Positions 25,884 to 34,551 of a stretch of 64,000 nt of DNA are shown here, piece by piece; the first letter of the stretch is position 1; the number at the start of each line of letters is the position of its first letter. The translations under genes were made by a program, and so were the position numbers. The notes under the pieces are model-generated. The model saw only the letters and a program-made list of their open reading frames with translations. It had not been told where the DNA came from and made no database searches. Source of the DNA: a virus; IMG/VR virus record IMGVR_UViG_3300035180_000994, positions 1-64,000 of that record. One strand, given 5' to 3'.

Positions 25884-25893
25884 GATGATACCC
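25884..25893 (-). promoter_or_regulatory. GGGTATCATC element upstream of the primase pair
   Basis: Perfect copy preceded by CTAGCTACCTAGC and ending 17 bases before the TTG at 25866. Confidence 0.5.
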
Positions 25894-25902
25894 GCTAGGT
25901 AG

Positions 25903-26550
25903 CTAGGCTTCTTCCCCGACCGTCAAAGTCCGGAGCGTGGGGGCCCCGATGACCCCACCAACCTGATAGGCGTGGTCCGCCCGGGCGGCCAGCTCCGGCT
26001 GGTGGGTGACGGCGAAGATCGTGTAGCCGTGGTCCTCGGTCAGGGTCTTCAGCAGGGTGCTGACAGATCCGAGGTAAGACTGCGAAACATTGTTGAATGT
26101 TTCATCCAACACGAGGGTCCGGGCGAGCTTGAAGCGGTGGAGCATGAGCACGCGGAGCAGGAAGGCCATGACGTTCACGGGCCCGCCGCCGAAGCTGGCC
26201 ATGGGGTCCCCGATCACGTCGCCCTCGGCGGTCTGGACCTTGAGCTTCACCTTGTAGCTGGTGCCCCGGGCGCCTTCCTTCTTCTCCAGGACGCAGGAGA
26301 CCTTGTCGCCGAAGACGACCTGTAGGCCCTGGGTGACCACATGCTCGACGCGGCCCACACCCTTGGCGGCCACCTCCTGGGTCAGCTTGTCCAGGACGGC
26401 TGAGGTCTTCACGAGGTGGGCCTTCTTCGTCTCCAGGTCCAGCATGGTCTTCTTCGCCACGCCGAGCTGGTCGTCCACCGCCTGCTTCCGCGCCTTCAGC
26501 CCATTGATCGTCGTGGTCAGGTCCTCGGTGCGCTGAAGCAGGGTGGTCAT
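25903..26550 (-). CDS. C-terminal half of an SMC/Rad50-type ATPase
   Basis: 215 residues: a coiled coil (~1-65, TTTINGLKARKQAVDDQLG) followed by the C-terminal ABC ATPase lobe. Signature-like MASFGGGPVNVMAFLLR, Walker B TLVLDETFNNVS and the H-loop FAVTHQPELAARAD are clear. Walker A and the N-terminal lobe are absent, and no such half is seen elsewhere in this window. It may pair with an N-terminal half encoded elsewhere, as in split SbcC/Rad50 systems, or be a truncated remnant. The gene is intact and tightly packed with the HNH gene. Confidence 0.75.
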   Translation of the reverse strand: MTTLLQRTEDLTTTINGLKARKQAVDDQLGVAKKTMLDLETKKAHLVKTSAVLDKLTQEVAAKGVGRVEHVVTQGLQVVFGDKVSCVLEKKEGARGTSYKVKLKVQTAEGDVIGDPMASFGGGPVNVMAFLLRVLMLHRFKLARTLVLDETFNNVSQSYLGSVSTLLKTLTEDHGYTIFAVTHQPELAARADHAYQVGGVIGAPTLRTLTVGEEA

Positions 26551-26558
26551 CGGTCGTC

Positions 26559-26948
26559 CTAGTCGGGGATCCTCTCAGCTTTTACTTGGGCCACGATGCG
26601 CTTGCGACCAGCGGTGTCTGCCTTGAGGTGCGCGGCAGCGTCGGCTACCACGTTGGGGTTGAAGGTCTTGAAGAATCCCCCGTGGCCGATCTGAAGGTGG
26701 CAAAGCTCGGGGGTCATGCAGAGCACGATGACGTTGGAGGGGGTGAGTTCCAGCTCCGGGTGATCGTGGAAGGGGGCGATGTGGTGGACCTGGAGAAGGC
26801 TGGCAGCCCCGCAGGCTTGGCATTTTGGCGACTTTTGGAGGATGTGCTTTCGGAAGGTTGGCCACTGGTCCGACCGGGTTGACGGCTTGGTGACGTGCTC
26901 CCTGATCAGGGCGTGGATGAGTTGCAGGGGATAGAGTAGATTGGCCAC
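26559..26948 (-). CDS. HNH endonuclease
   Basis: GTG start with GGAGG. CQACGAASLLQVHHIAPFHDHPE, then NVIVLCMTPELCHLQIGHGG fits the HNH fold: two zinc CxxC/CxxxxH pairs around the VHHI catalytic strand and the N/H pair. Length of 129 residues is typical for free-standing phage HNH enzymes, either homing nucleases or terminase-linked. It lies next to the half-ATPase gene and the clamp-like gene. Confidence 0.8.
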   Translation of the reverse strand: MANLLYPLQLIHALIREHVTKPSTRSDQWPTFRKHILQKSPKCQACGAASLLQVHHIAPFHDHPELELTPSNVIVLCMTPELCHLQIGHGGFFKTFNPNVVADAAAHLKADTAGRKRIVAQVKAERIPD

Positions 26949-26969
26949 AAAAGACCTCCTACCCCTGTG

Positions 26970-27992
26970 CTAGGAAGTAAGGATCACTCTGAATGATACC
27001 GAGCATCCGCCCCTAGTTACACGGAAGAGGTCCCGATAACCCGCGATGCGGACCAAGGTGAGCTTCTCCCCCTCGGCTTGGCCCAGGGCATCCACGAGGA
27101 GCCGGGCGGTCTTGGGGCTGAATGTGATGGCGGGGAAGGGGTCGGTATCCCCTAGGGACCACGTGCTGGGGTTGCTGTAGATGTCCTTGGTGGAGACGCC
27201 GACACGAGGGCTGACCTTGATGCTGGCGCCCGGAGCGGCATGACCGGCGGCCTTGTCCAGGGCGAGGATGAACCGCCCGGCGGGCAGCTCCACGTCGCCA
27301 TCCTCAACGGGACCTTGGAGGGGCCCGGGGGCGGTGACAGCTTGGTGGCTGGCGATGAAGAGGTTGACCTCGTCGAGCTGGGCCCGGTAGAACCCGTTGA
27401 CCGTCAGCCCCATCACGCACTTGTCCAGGGAGGACACGGCCTTCAGGAAGGACTCACGGGGGTGGCTGGGCAGGCCCGGGGCGTAGGTGTTGGTCCACGC
27501 GATGGTCCCGCTATGGGTCGGGAGGATCAGGGTCTCCCTGATGACCGTGGGCGCCTGGGCCAGGGTAAAGGGTCGGACGTTCAGGCCGCCGAGCCAGTTA
27601 GGCTCCAGGACCTGGAAGATGTCCCCGGCGGTGTGCCGCTTGAACCCGGACCGGGACCGATCCACGGTGTGCACCTGGAGTTCAGTCTGGTAGTCCGAGG
27701 AGGCGGAGCGCAGCAGGGTGCCCCCATGGGCCAAGGTCAGGATCTCGATCTCGTCGGTCTCGATCACCCGCAGGCAGTCCTGGAGGTGGGCGAAGGAGAC
27801 GAAGACCCAGCCCGGGTCATCCAGGCTCGGGGCCTCCAAGGTCTCGACGAAGCCAACGGCGCCGGTGCGGCGCACGTGGATCCTGTCGGGCTCGGCCAGA
27901 TGCAGGGCGACGAACGGGCTCAGACCCAGGGGGTCAATGAGGTCGCTTTGGGCCAGGGCTTTTCGGAGGGAGAGCTTCGCAGATACTGCCAT
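26970..27992 (-). CDS. DNA sliding clamp (DnaN-like)
   Basis: 340 residues with the alternating strand/helix pattern of a processivity clamp: VFVSFAHLQDCLRVIETDEI, ILTLAHGGTLLRSASSDYQTEL, then SFLKAVSSLDKCVMG and a C-terminal FSPKTARLLVDALGQAEGEK, LTLVRIAGYRDLFRVTRG. Length is close to bacterial beta clamps (~370). Placed with the clamp loader and primase, it would tether the phage polymerase. No sequence motif alone proves this; a profile search would. A GGGTATCATG element overlaps its ribosome site. Confidence 0.5.
   Translation of the reverse strand: MAVSAKLSLRKALAQSDLIDPLGLSPFVALHLAEPDRIHVRRTGAVGFVETLEAPSLDDPGWVFVSFAHLQDCLRVIETDEIEILTLAHGGTLLRSASSDYQTELQVHTVDRSRSGFKRHTAGDIFQVLEPNWLGGLNVRPFTLAQAPTVIRETLILPTHSGTIAWTNTYAPGLPSHPRESFLKAVSSLDKCVMGLTVNGFYRAQLDEVNLFIASHQAVTAPGPLQGPVEDGDVELPAGRFILALDKAAGHAAPGASIKVSPRVGVSTKDIYSNPSTWSLGDTDPFPAITFSPKTARLLVDALGQAEGEKLTLVRIAGYRDLFRVTRGGCSVSFRVILTS
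26992..27001 (-). promoter_or_regulatory. GGTATCATT variant upstream of the HNH gene
   Basis: An imperfect copy (CGGTATCATT) 43 bases before the GTG at 26948, overlapping the 3' end of the clamp gene. Confidence 0.35.
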
Positions 27993-27997
27993 ATCCT

Positions 27998-28007
27998 CAT
28001 GATACCC
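27998..28007 (-). promoter_or_regulatory. GGGTATCATG variant overlapping the clamp ribosome site
   Basis: Copy with the last base changed to G, only five bases before the ATG at 27992 and continuing into TGAGGAT. If this were a -10 box the transcript would be nearly leaderless. Confidence 0.35.
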
Positions 28008-28011
28008 AGAA

Positions 28012-29022
28012 CTAGGTTGCGATGATCTGCTCGGAGGAGAACGATGACATCGCGGCGGAGCCCTGGGCTCGGATGGTCAGGTGGTAGGTCACACCGGGCA
28101 TGGTCGGGAAGGGGGCCCGGCGGATGGAGCCCGAGGGGATGGCGACGAAGAGCACGGGCGGTGCGGCGTTGACCCCCACCCAGATTTCGTAGCTGACGAC
28201 CAGATCCGGGCGCCGCTGGGACCACGTGAGGTTGTAGAGCCCGGAGCCCACGAGGTCTGGCTGCTCCCACTCGGGCGCCGAGGGGCGGCCCAGGGCGGAG
28301 TCGTCCTGGGTGGCCAGGATCTCACCCGTGGTCACCACCTTGTTGATCAGGTTCGAGCGGTCCCAGGTGCTGACCACGCGGCGGCCCGGGAGATCCACGA
28401 GGACCTCCGTGGTCGTGCCGTCCTCGGCCTGGGTGCCGACGAGGATCTGACCGGACTTCAGGGAGAGCACGGAGTTGAAGCGGATGAACGTGACGAAGTT
28501 GGCCGGGAGCATCCCGGAGTCCACGTCCAGGCGCAAGGTGTCGGTGACCTCGAAGGTCTCCTCCAGCACCTGGAGCAGGAACACCCCACCCCGGCCATAG
28601 ACGGCGATGACCCGCCTGCTGGCGTTCAGGGGCAGGACAGCGATAGAGCCGTAGCGCCCGGCGACCAGGGAGGTCAGGGGGATGGCGTCGTCCGGCCAGT
28701 CGCTGACCCCGGCGGGCCCCTCGGTGGTGTAGCGGAGGATGCGGCCCTGGTCGGTCAGGAGGTATGCCTTGTCCCGGTCGTCGAGGGTAGCATCCCACAG
28801 GCGCTCACCCGTCGGGGGGTAGCACCGGCGGAAGAACACGGAGAGGTCCCCCTGGGAGATCGCCAGGAAGGACTTGGGGGACGTGTAGCAGAACCGCTCG
28901 TCGCCCTGGTAGTTGTTCACGACCTCGACCTTGAAGAAGTCGGAGAACAGGGCGGATTCCTCCGCCGCTGCCCAGAAGCCTGTGGGGGAGTTCCGCTGAG
29001 CGATGGACGCCTTATAGGTCAT
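28012..29022 (-). CDS. Structural protein with propeller-like body and fibronectin-III-like end (336 aa)
   Basis: Beta-rich product: repeated strand pairs such as DKAYLLTDQGRILRYTTEG, YGSIAVLPLNASRRVIAVYG and GGVFLLQVLEETFEVTDTL suggest propeller blades. The final ~90 residues (YNLTWSQRRPDLVVSYEIWV, TYHLTIRAQGSAAMSSFSSE) have fibronectin type III order. Likely a tail or adhesin component acting with the 750-residue product encoded just upstream. It overlaps the 50-residue gene by 11 bases. Fold assignment is by pattern only. Confidence 0.6.
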   Translation of the reverse strand: MTYKASIAQRNSPTGFWAAAEESALFSDFFKVEVVNNYQGDERFCYTSPKSFLAISQGDLSVFFRRCYPPTGERLWDATLDDRDKAYLLTDQGRILRYTTEGPAGVSDWPDDAIPLTSLVAGRYGSIAVLPLNASRRVIAVYGRGGVFLLQVLEETFEVTDTLRLDVDSGMLPANFVTFIRFNSVLSLKSGQILVGTQAEDGTTTEVLVDLPGRRVVSTWDRSNLINKVVTTGEILATQDDSALGRPSAPEWEQPDLVGSGLYNLTWSQRRPDLVVSYEIWVGVNAAPPVLFVAIPSGSIRRAPFPTMPGVTYHLTIRAQGSAAMSSFSSEQIIAT

Positions 29023-29164
29023 GAGGCCCCCTCAGTCGTTCGGACAAACGCTCGGTGTAGGCGGAGAACTCGGGGTGGCGGTGGTAGCCGTCGGCCTTCG
29101 CCGCTTTCACAGCGAGCTTGACGGCCTTGGGCCGGGTGGTTGGGATGAGGCAGACGCAATTCAT
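29012..29164 (-). CDS. Small protein (50 aa) between two structural genes
   Basis: Starts at ATG 29164, overlapping the stop of the 750-residue gene (ATGA), and ends TAA at 29012. The product MNCVCLIPTTRPKAVKLAVK continues AAKADGYHRHPEFSAYTERL and is basic. The coupling and codon use support a real gene. No function can be named. Confidence 0.5.
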   Translation of the reverse strand: MNCVCLIPTTRPKAVKLAVKAAKADGYHRHPEFSAYTERLSERLRGPHDL

Positions 29165-31416
29165 CACGGCCCCTCGTGGTGGAAAGCCACGGTGACCGTC
29201 TTGGTGACCCCGTTGACCGTTGCGCCCACTGTGAGCGAGCCGGGACCGTAGTCCACGAAGGCCACGCCCCAGCTCGCATCCGAACTGGAGGGGGGAAGGC
29301 GTGGGGAATGGAGGGGATCGTAGGAGACCCAGTTGGTGCCCGAGGCCCAGTTCCACCGGGTGGGATCGCTCAGGGCCCAGGTGTAACCGCTGGGGGCCAC
29401 GGGGATCCCCGCATCGTAGACAACTTGGATGTCCACGACGATCTGCTGCTTGGTGTAGTCGAGGAACAGGTTGTCCGGTGCGTCGAGGTAGACCTGCGGA
29501 TCACCGAGGCTGAAGTCCCCCATGACGGGGCGGAGCACGGCTACAAGGTGCCAGGACAGGGGCGGCTGGGCCGTGGTGTCCATGTAGAAGGCGCGGGCCA
29601 TGTGCCCGGCGTCGAGGTCGCGGTCGATGATCGGCGTGACGTTCAGCACCACGTCGGAGGTGACCACCCGGTTCACCCCATCGTCGGCGGAGACGCGGAG
29701 GGTGACGACCTCACCATCGGGGTGCATCCGGTAGGCATCCACGGACACCGTCGCCCTGTCGGCGTTGGTGAGGGTGACGGGGGTGCCCGTGAGCTGCTGC
29801 CAGAGGATGACCAGGGTGTCTAGGTCGGCGTCGGCGATGTTGGCGTGGATATCCACCCGGGAGTTCCGCAGGACGGCCACGGGGGAGGCCACGGAGATCG
29901 TCGGCTCGGCGTTGAAGGGGACGGTGATGACGGAAGAGGCATGGGTCTGTGGGAGTGCCGCGTGCCCGGGGACGAGGTCGTCCACAGCCACAGAGACCGT
30001 GAAGGAGACCTCCAGGGGCCCGATGGCCTTGTCTACCCGCAGGACCGCCTTCTTACTGCCCTCGAAGGGGGTCAGGTGGATGGCGGCGTCCGCCGAAGAG
30101 GACGACCACGTGTAGGTCAGGGAGTCGAGATCAGGGTCGATGGTCTCGCTGGCGTCCAGGATGTAGTCCACGCCCCGCTTGACCGTTAGGGTCGTGGGTT
30201 TCAGGACGGCCCGGGGCGCGAGGTTGAACTCAGAGAGGTAGGTGCCGGGGCCGCCGCCCATCTCGTTCGCGGGGTCACCCTCGATACCCACCAGGGCCCA
30301 TTTGGACTGGGTGTCCTGGGTGAGCTTGCCACCGCGCAGCCACTTGAAGCGGAGGGAGGCCCAGGCGCCCACGCGGGCCACGAGGGACAGGTCCCCGGGG
30401 GTGATGTTCGCCACGCGGAGGAAGCCCTCCCGGGCGTAGAGCTTGGTGGTCTGGTCGCGGGGGCAGATCAGGTAGGCGAGGTAGTTGCCCACGCCGTCCG
30501 TGCCGATCACGGGTTCCTTGAAGATGTTGTAGCCGTCGGCAGCCAGCTCCCCGAACGTCCAGGCCCACGTGCCGTTGCCGACGCCCGCGCTGAACACGCC
30601 CCAGCCGTAAAGGATCTGGGTCTGCATCCCGTAGGTCTTGGACTGGAGGTGGTATGCTTGGGAGAGCAGGCGGTCACCGTTGGGAGCCGCGATCACCGTG
30701 AGCTTGTCGTCGGTGAACCGGGCGCCGTAGGTCCTGAGCAGGGTCGCCCCCGACCACACCGTGGTGAACGTCCGGAGGTTGATCTTCACCGACACGTCGC
30801 GGAAAGCGAAGACCCGGGGGTGTTCGGTGTAGTAGAGTTCGACCGGTGCGGAGCCACCCGTGGCAACGAGCGAGACGGCCCCGCAGGTCTCCCCGGTGGA
30901 CCAGTGGGTCTCCTGGATGACCTCGGAGGTCACACCCATGGCGGTGATGTGGAAGGCCAGGAGGACGTATTTGGCCTCGTGGCCGACAGGGGTGATGATC
31001 TCCTGCCCGGCGGTGACCACCAGGGCGGCACCGGCGGGCATGGGGACGATGTCGTAGGCGGACTGGGCCTTCGAGCCGGTGAGCAGGGGGATCGCGGGAC
31101 CCAGGGTCACGGACACGGTGTCGAAGACGTAGTAGAACACGTCGGTGAGCAGGGGGTTCGTGTAGTTGGGCTGGCTGTGGACGATGTGGATGTTCGTGCC
31201 GTCGGCGACGATGGCGGGATCCAAGGTCCCTGCCGGGGCGGGGAGCTGGGCGACGACCGTCCAGTTGAGCCCGAAGTCCACGGACTTGTAGATGGCCTGG
31301 GTGGAGTCCGACCGGGTGCCCCCCGCGACGTAGAGGTCGGTGCCGACCTTCACGAGCGCGGCGTTGCCAGTCAGATCGGCGGCAGCCCACGCTTGGACAT
31401 CTACCTTGGAGATCAT
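29164..31416 (-). CDS. Structural protein with Asp-box and Ig-like domains (750 aa)
   Basis: The N-terminal ~380 residues look like a sialidase-type propeller: IYKSVDFGLNWTVVAQLP is an Asp-box, and blades such as NIHIVHSQPNYTNPLLTDV follow. From ~400, PRAVLKPTTLTVKRGVDYIL, LDASETIDPDLDSLTYTWSS fit PKD/REJ-type Ig domains, repeated at ~510-600 (LVILWQQLTGTPVTLTNAD). The end has PSGYTWALSDPTRWNW. Likely a fibre or surface adhesin. It sits downstream of the portal gene. No catalytic sialidase residues are claimed. Confidence 0.65.
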   Translation of the reverse strand: MISKVDVQAWAAADLTGNAALVKVGTDLYVAGGTRSDSTQAIYKSVDFGLNWTVVAQLPAPAGTLDPAIVADGTNIHIVHSQPNYTNPLLTDVFYYVFDTVSVTLGPAIPLLTGSKAQSAYDIVPMPAGAALVVTAGQEIITPVGHEAKYVLLAFHITAMGVTSEVIQETHWSTGETCGAVSLVATGGSAPVELYYTEHPRVFAFRDVSVKINLRTFTTVWSGATLLRTYGARFTDDKLTVIAAPNGDRLLSQAYHLQSKTYGMQTQILYGWGVFSAGVGNGTWAWTFGELAADGYNIFKEPVIGTDGVGNYLAYLICPRDQTTKLYAREGFLRVANITPGDLSLVARVGAWASLRFKWLRGGKLTQDTQSKWALVGIEGDPANEMGGGPGTYLSEFNLAPRAVLKPTTLTVKRGVDYILDASETIDPDLDSLTYTWSSSSADAAIHLTPFEGSKKAVLRVDKAIGPLEVSFTVSVAVDDLVPGHAALPQTHASSVITVPFNAEPTISVASPVAVLRNSRVDIHANIADADLDTLVILWQQLTGTPVTLTNADRATVSVDAYRMHPDGEVVTLRVSADDGVNRVVTSDVVLNVTPIIDRDLDAGHMARAFYMDTTAQPPLSWHLVAVLRPVMGDFSLGDPQVYLDAPDNLFLDYTKQQIVVDIQVVYDAGIPVAPSGYTWALSDPTRWNWASGTNWVSYDPLHSPRLPPSSSDASWGVAFVDYGPGSLTVGATVNGVTKTVTVAFHHEGP

Positions 31417-31419
31417 GCG

Positions 31420-33975
31420 TTAGACCCCTTCGCCAGTGCCTTCGGGGCCATCGACTTCCTCGGTCTCCTTGGGGGTGAGCTGGAGGGACTTCGAGACCTT
31501 GTCGGTGAGGTCGGTGGTCTTGAACAGCCGCTCGGCCACGCCCGCGTAGATCGCGTCGAGGACCTGATTGAACTTCGAGTCCTTCACAGTCAGGAGGTCT
31601 TCCTCCAGCTTGCGCTTGCAGGTCTCGGGGTCGAGGTTCAGGAACTCGTAGATGATGTCCACGGGCAGGCTGCCCTTGGCGTAGAGGTTGAAGAGCATGT
31701 CGTAGACATCGCCCTGGTCGCGGAGGGCCAGACGGCTGAAGCTCAGCTTGGGGTAGATCCAGCGGGGGTTGCCATAGTCGTCGATCTCGTAGAATCCCTT
31801 CCGCATAGCCATGGGCTTGAAGATCATGGTCTCCACCAGCTCGGACAGCACGTCGCGGAACTGGAGATAGGTCGTGTTCAGCAGCTCGATGCGGATGCGG
31901 TCGCCGGAGAAGAAGCCCTCGCCGGTGAGGATCTCCGGGGTGAAGCCCATGCCGACGGCCAGCTCGGCGTTCGTGTGGGCCCACTCAGAGTCCAGGGCCA
32001 ACAGGCGCCCGTCGGTGCCGATCTCGTTCCAGGTCACGTCGTAGTTGACGACGATGGTGTAGTCGGGGTCGGCCTTGGCCTCGTCGATGTGGACGCGGAG
32101 GGCATCGAGTTCCTGGATGGGTGCCTCGGGGGCGACCACCAAGGTCTTCGGGGTCATGTTGCGGGAGGCCAGTGTGTTCTGGACCTGCCGGAGCTTGTCG
32201 CGGTAGATGATCGTCCGGAGGCACCGCTGGAGCACGGAACGTCCGTGGTCCTCGAAGGGGGCCTTCTTCCGGGCGAAGTGCATGACGTAGGAGCCGATGT
32301 TCGGATCGTCGTTCAGGGGCACGAGGCCGTCCTGTTCGAGCATCTCCTTGTCCTTCTTGTCCACGTCGGGGTCTTCGAGGTAGGCAGCCTTCTGCTCTTC
32401 GCTGGGCTTGTAGCAGATGGTGGGATCGGAGTTGAACCGCTTGTCACGCCGGATCTCAACCACGTCAGGGGGCAGGAGGACGATGCGGTCAGGGCCGAAG
32501 TAGTCCTGGTTCACCACGTGGGAGAACAGCTCCCACTCCTGCTTCTTCTCTTCCTTCAGGGCCCGCAGCTCTTCCAGCAGGTCCTTCTTGCGCTCCAGGA
32601 GCTTCAGGTAGCGCCTGAGGTTGACGATGTGCTCGGATTCGACCTGGGGGCCACCTTCGAGGCCCATGTCGTCCATGCCCCCGCCCATTCCGCCGCCACC
32701 CATCGGAGGCATACCGCCCCCGCCGCCCATGTCGCCGCCGAGATCACCCCCAAGGTCGCCGCTTTCGCCACCTTCAGCACCCAGGTCGCCGCCTTCGGGG
32801 GCTTCTGCATCGGGCCCATCCCCACGCATCTCGTTGATGCGCTGGAGGGGGCCATCCATGAGAGGTTCAGGCGGGGCATCCGCCTCGGCAGCCGGGGCAT
32901 CCGCCTCGGCAGCCGGGGCATCCCCGGGCGCCGCAGTCTTGGTCTGGGAGGCGTATTTGGCGCGGAAGGCCGCCTGCTCTTCAGAGACGGCTGCCGCGAT
33001 CTTCTTCTGCTGCTCGACGACGGCCATCACGAGGGACGGCAGGGCCTGATCCATCTCGATGCACCGGGCGATCTTGTTCACCAAGCCCAGCTCGTGGGCT
33101 TCCTTCAGGAGCTTGCTGGCCTTGCCCTTGCCGGTCCACTGATAGATCGACAGCTCGTCCACACCCGTCGCGGGGTTGGAGGCTTCAGGGCTGGGCCCGC
33201 GCATCCGCTCCTTGCGGTCCATCTGACGCTTGGCCACGGGGCACACGGGGAACTTCTCTAGGTCCTCCAGGTGCTCGACGAAGAAGTAAGCCTCGCCAAT
33301 CAGCCAGTATTCACGGCCACCGTGGAGGAGCTGCTCGAAGAGCTTCACGTCGTTGCACCATCCCTGATACCAGTCGTAGACGAAGTCGGCGAAGGACTCG
33401 ACCGAGCAGGTGGGCTTCTCCAGAATGAGCTTGGACATCGGGAGTTCGGTATGCAAGTCGATGGCCCGGCCCACGATGGGGTCGCGGTCGTAAGCGATGC
33501 GGTAGTAGCGGATCTCCTCACGACGGCTCTGGGGCAGCTCCAGGGCGTCATTGGGGAACTCGAAGTTGTAGCTCTGCATGTTCTCGGAGTCGGCGATGTT
33601 GGCGTTGCCGATCCCGGAGTCCATGAAGATCCCGGCGGTCTTGTTGAAGGCTCCGGTGCGCCGGGCCATCTGTAGCTTGCGGTAGAAGGTGGGGTCGTCA
33701 GTGATCTTCCCGTCCTCACCGATCTGGGTGAAGGACCCGACGGTGGCGTAGACGCGCTTCTCACTCGCGGAGCTGGCGCCGCGCACCTTGGGCTTCTGCA
33801 ACCCCATGGCCTTCTCGCGGAACTCCTTGTCGGTGGCGGAGACCCGGTTCTTCCGGATGTTCGCCTTGCCCGCGACGCTGGCAGACTCTGCCCCGGACGA
33901 CGCCCGGACGCGCTCAGCGGACCCGGAGGACTTCGGGGCCTTGGTGGTCGCAGGCTTCTTACGAGGTGTGGTCAT
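31420..33975 (-). CDS. Portal protein
   Basis: ATG at 33975 (MTTPRKKPATTKAPK) has AGGAAG eight bases away; an upstream GTG is less well placed. The 851-residue product follows the large-portal pattern: basic N-terminus, PIVGRAIDLHTELPMSKLIL, helical stem region, WNEIGTDGRLLALDSEWAHTN-like segment, then MGFTPEILTGEGFFSGDRI, FRDVLSELVETMIFKPMA and GSLPVDIIYEFLNLDPET. A low-complexity insert at ~350-450 contains AEADAPAAEADAP and a Gly/Met-rich stretch, unusual for portals. It would form the 12-fold DNA channel with terminase. Confidence 0.75.
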   Translation of the reverse strand: MTTPRKKPATTKAPKSSGSAERVRASSGAESASVAGKANIRKNRVSATDKEFREKAMGLQKPKVRGASSASEKRVYATVGSFTQIGEDGKITDDPTFYRKLQMARRTGAFNKTAGIFMDSGIGNANIADSENMQSYNFEFPNDALELPQSRREEIRYYRIAYDRDPIVGRAIDLHTELPMSKLILEKPTCSVESFADFVYDWYQGWCNDVKLFEQLLHGGREYWLIGEAYFFVEHLEDLEKFPVCPVAKRQMDRKERMRGPSPEASNPATGVDELSIYQWTGKGKASKLLKEAHELGLVNKIARCIEMDQALPSLVMAVVEQQKKIAAAVSEEQAAFRAKYASQTKTAAPGDAPAAEADAPAAEADAPPEPLMDGPLQRINEMRGDGPDAEAPEGGDLGAEGGESGDLGGDLGGDMGGGGGMPPMGGGGMGGGMDDMGLEGGPQVESEHIVNLRRYLKLLERKKDLLEELRALKEEKKQEWELFSHVVNQDYFGPDRIVLLPPDVVEIRRDKRFNSDPTICYKPSEEQKAAYLEDPDVDKKDKEMLEQDGLVPLNDDPNIGSYVMHFARKKAPFEDHGRSVLQRCLRTIIYRDKLRQVQNTLASRNMTPKTLVVAPEAPIQELDALRVHIDEAKADPDYTIVVNYDVTWNEIGTDGRLLALDSEWAHTNAELAVGMGFTPEILTGEGFFSGDRIRIELLNTTYLQFRDVLSELVETMIFKPMAMRKGFYEIDDYGNPRWIYPKLSFSRLALRDQGDVYDMLFNLYAKGSLPVDIIYEFLNLDPETCKRKLEEDLLTVKDSKFNQVLDAIYAGVAERLFKTTDLTDKVSKSLQLTPKETEEVDGPEGTGEGV

Positions 33976-33996
33976 GGGCACTCTTCCTGAAAAGCA

Positions 33997-34551
33997 TCAC
34001 GAAGTCATGGTATCGGGCTTGGGTGCCACTGGTTCCACCTTCCGCACCTTGTCGTTCCTCTTCCGTTGGGCCGCCGTGGAGAGTTGGAGGTCTGAAACGG
34101 GATCCACGGCCTGTTCCAACTCCGCCAGGACGAAGGCCGCCTCGCGGTAACGCATCTGAAGGTTCGCACGTAGCTTCTGGGTATGGGCGAGGTCTCGCTG
34201 GCTCTCGGCGATCAGCCGCTTGACCCCGTAGGTGGGGCCGGTGGCGACCTTGAGCTGGCGCTCGATCTTCTCAATGTCCACCAGGGCTTTCCGCAGGGCC
34301 CCGGCCTTGGCCGTGGAGAGCACGCGGATGCGCTTGGAGAAGTGGCTGATGACGTGGAAGAGGATCTTGATCTCGTTCTGGACGGCCTCATCGACCTCAC
34401 CCTGGCAGTCGGCCAGGAGCTTCACGAGGCCCCCCAGGGACTGGAAGATCGTCCGAAGAGACCCCGCCTGATCAGCACGATGTGCCACTACCTTGGCGTG
34501 CGCCCTCTTGATCTTCTGGGCTTTGCCGTCCGGGATATTAGCTCGGGACAT
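33997..34551 (-). CDS. Helical basic protein near the portal (184 aa)
   Basis: Mostly long helices (IKILFHVISHFSKRIRVLST, KRLIAESQRDLAHTQKLRAN), predicted coiled coil, net positive. Its start overlaps the DNA polymerase stop by 14 bases. Position just before the portal would fit an adaptor, scaffold or DNA-binding protein, but I recognise no family. Confidence 0.6.
   Translation of the reverse strand: MSRANIPDGKAQKIKRAHAKVVAHRADQAGSLRTIFQSLGGLVKLLADCQGEVDEAVQNEIKILFHVISHFSKRIRVLSTAKAGALRKALVDIEKIERQLKVATGPTYGVKRLIAESQRDLAHTQKLRANLQMRYREAAFVLAELEQAVDPVSDLQLSTAAQRKRNDKVRKVEPVAPKPDTMTS

Noticed and set aside
30649-33261. 870-codon plus-strand open frame opposite the portal and Asp-box genes
   Set aside because: Antisense to two well-supported genes with strong protein patterns; composition typical of shadow frames.
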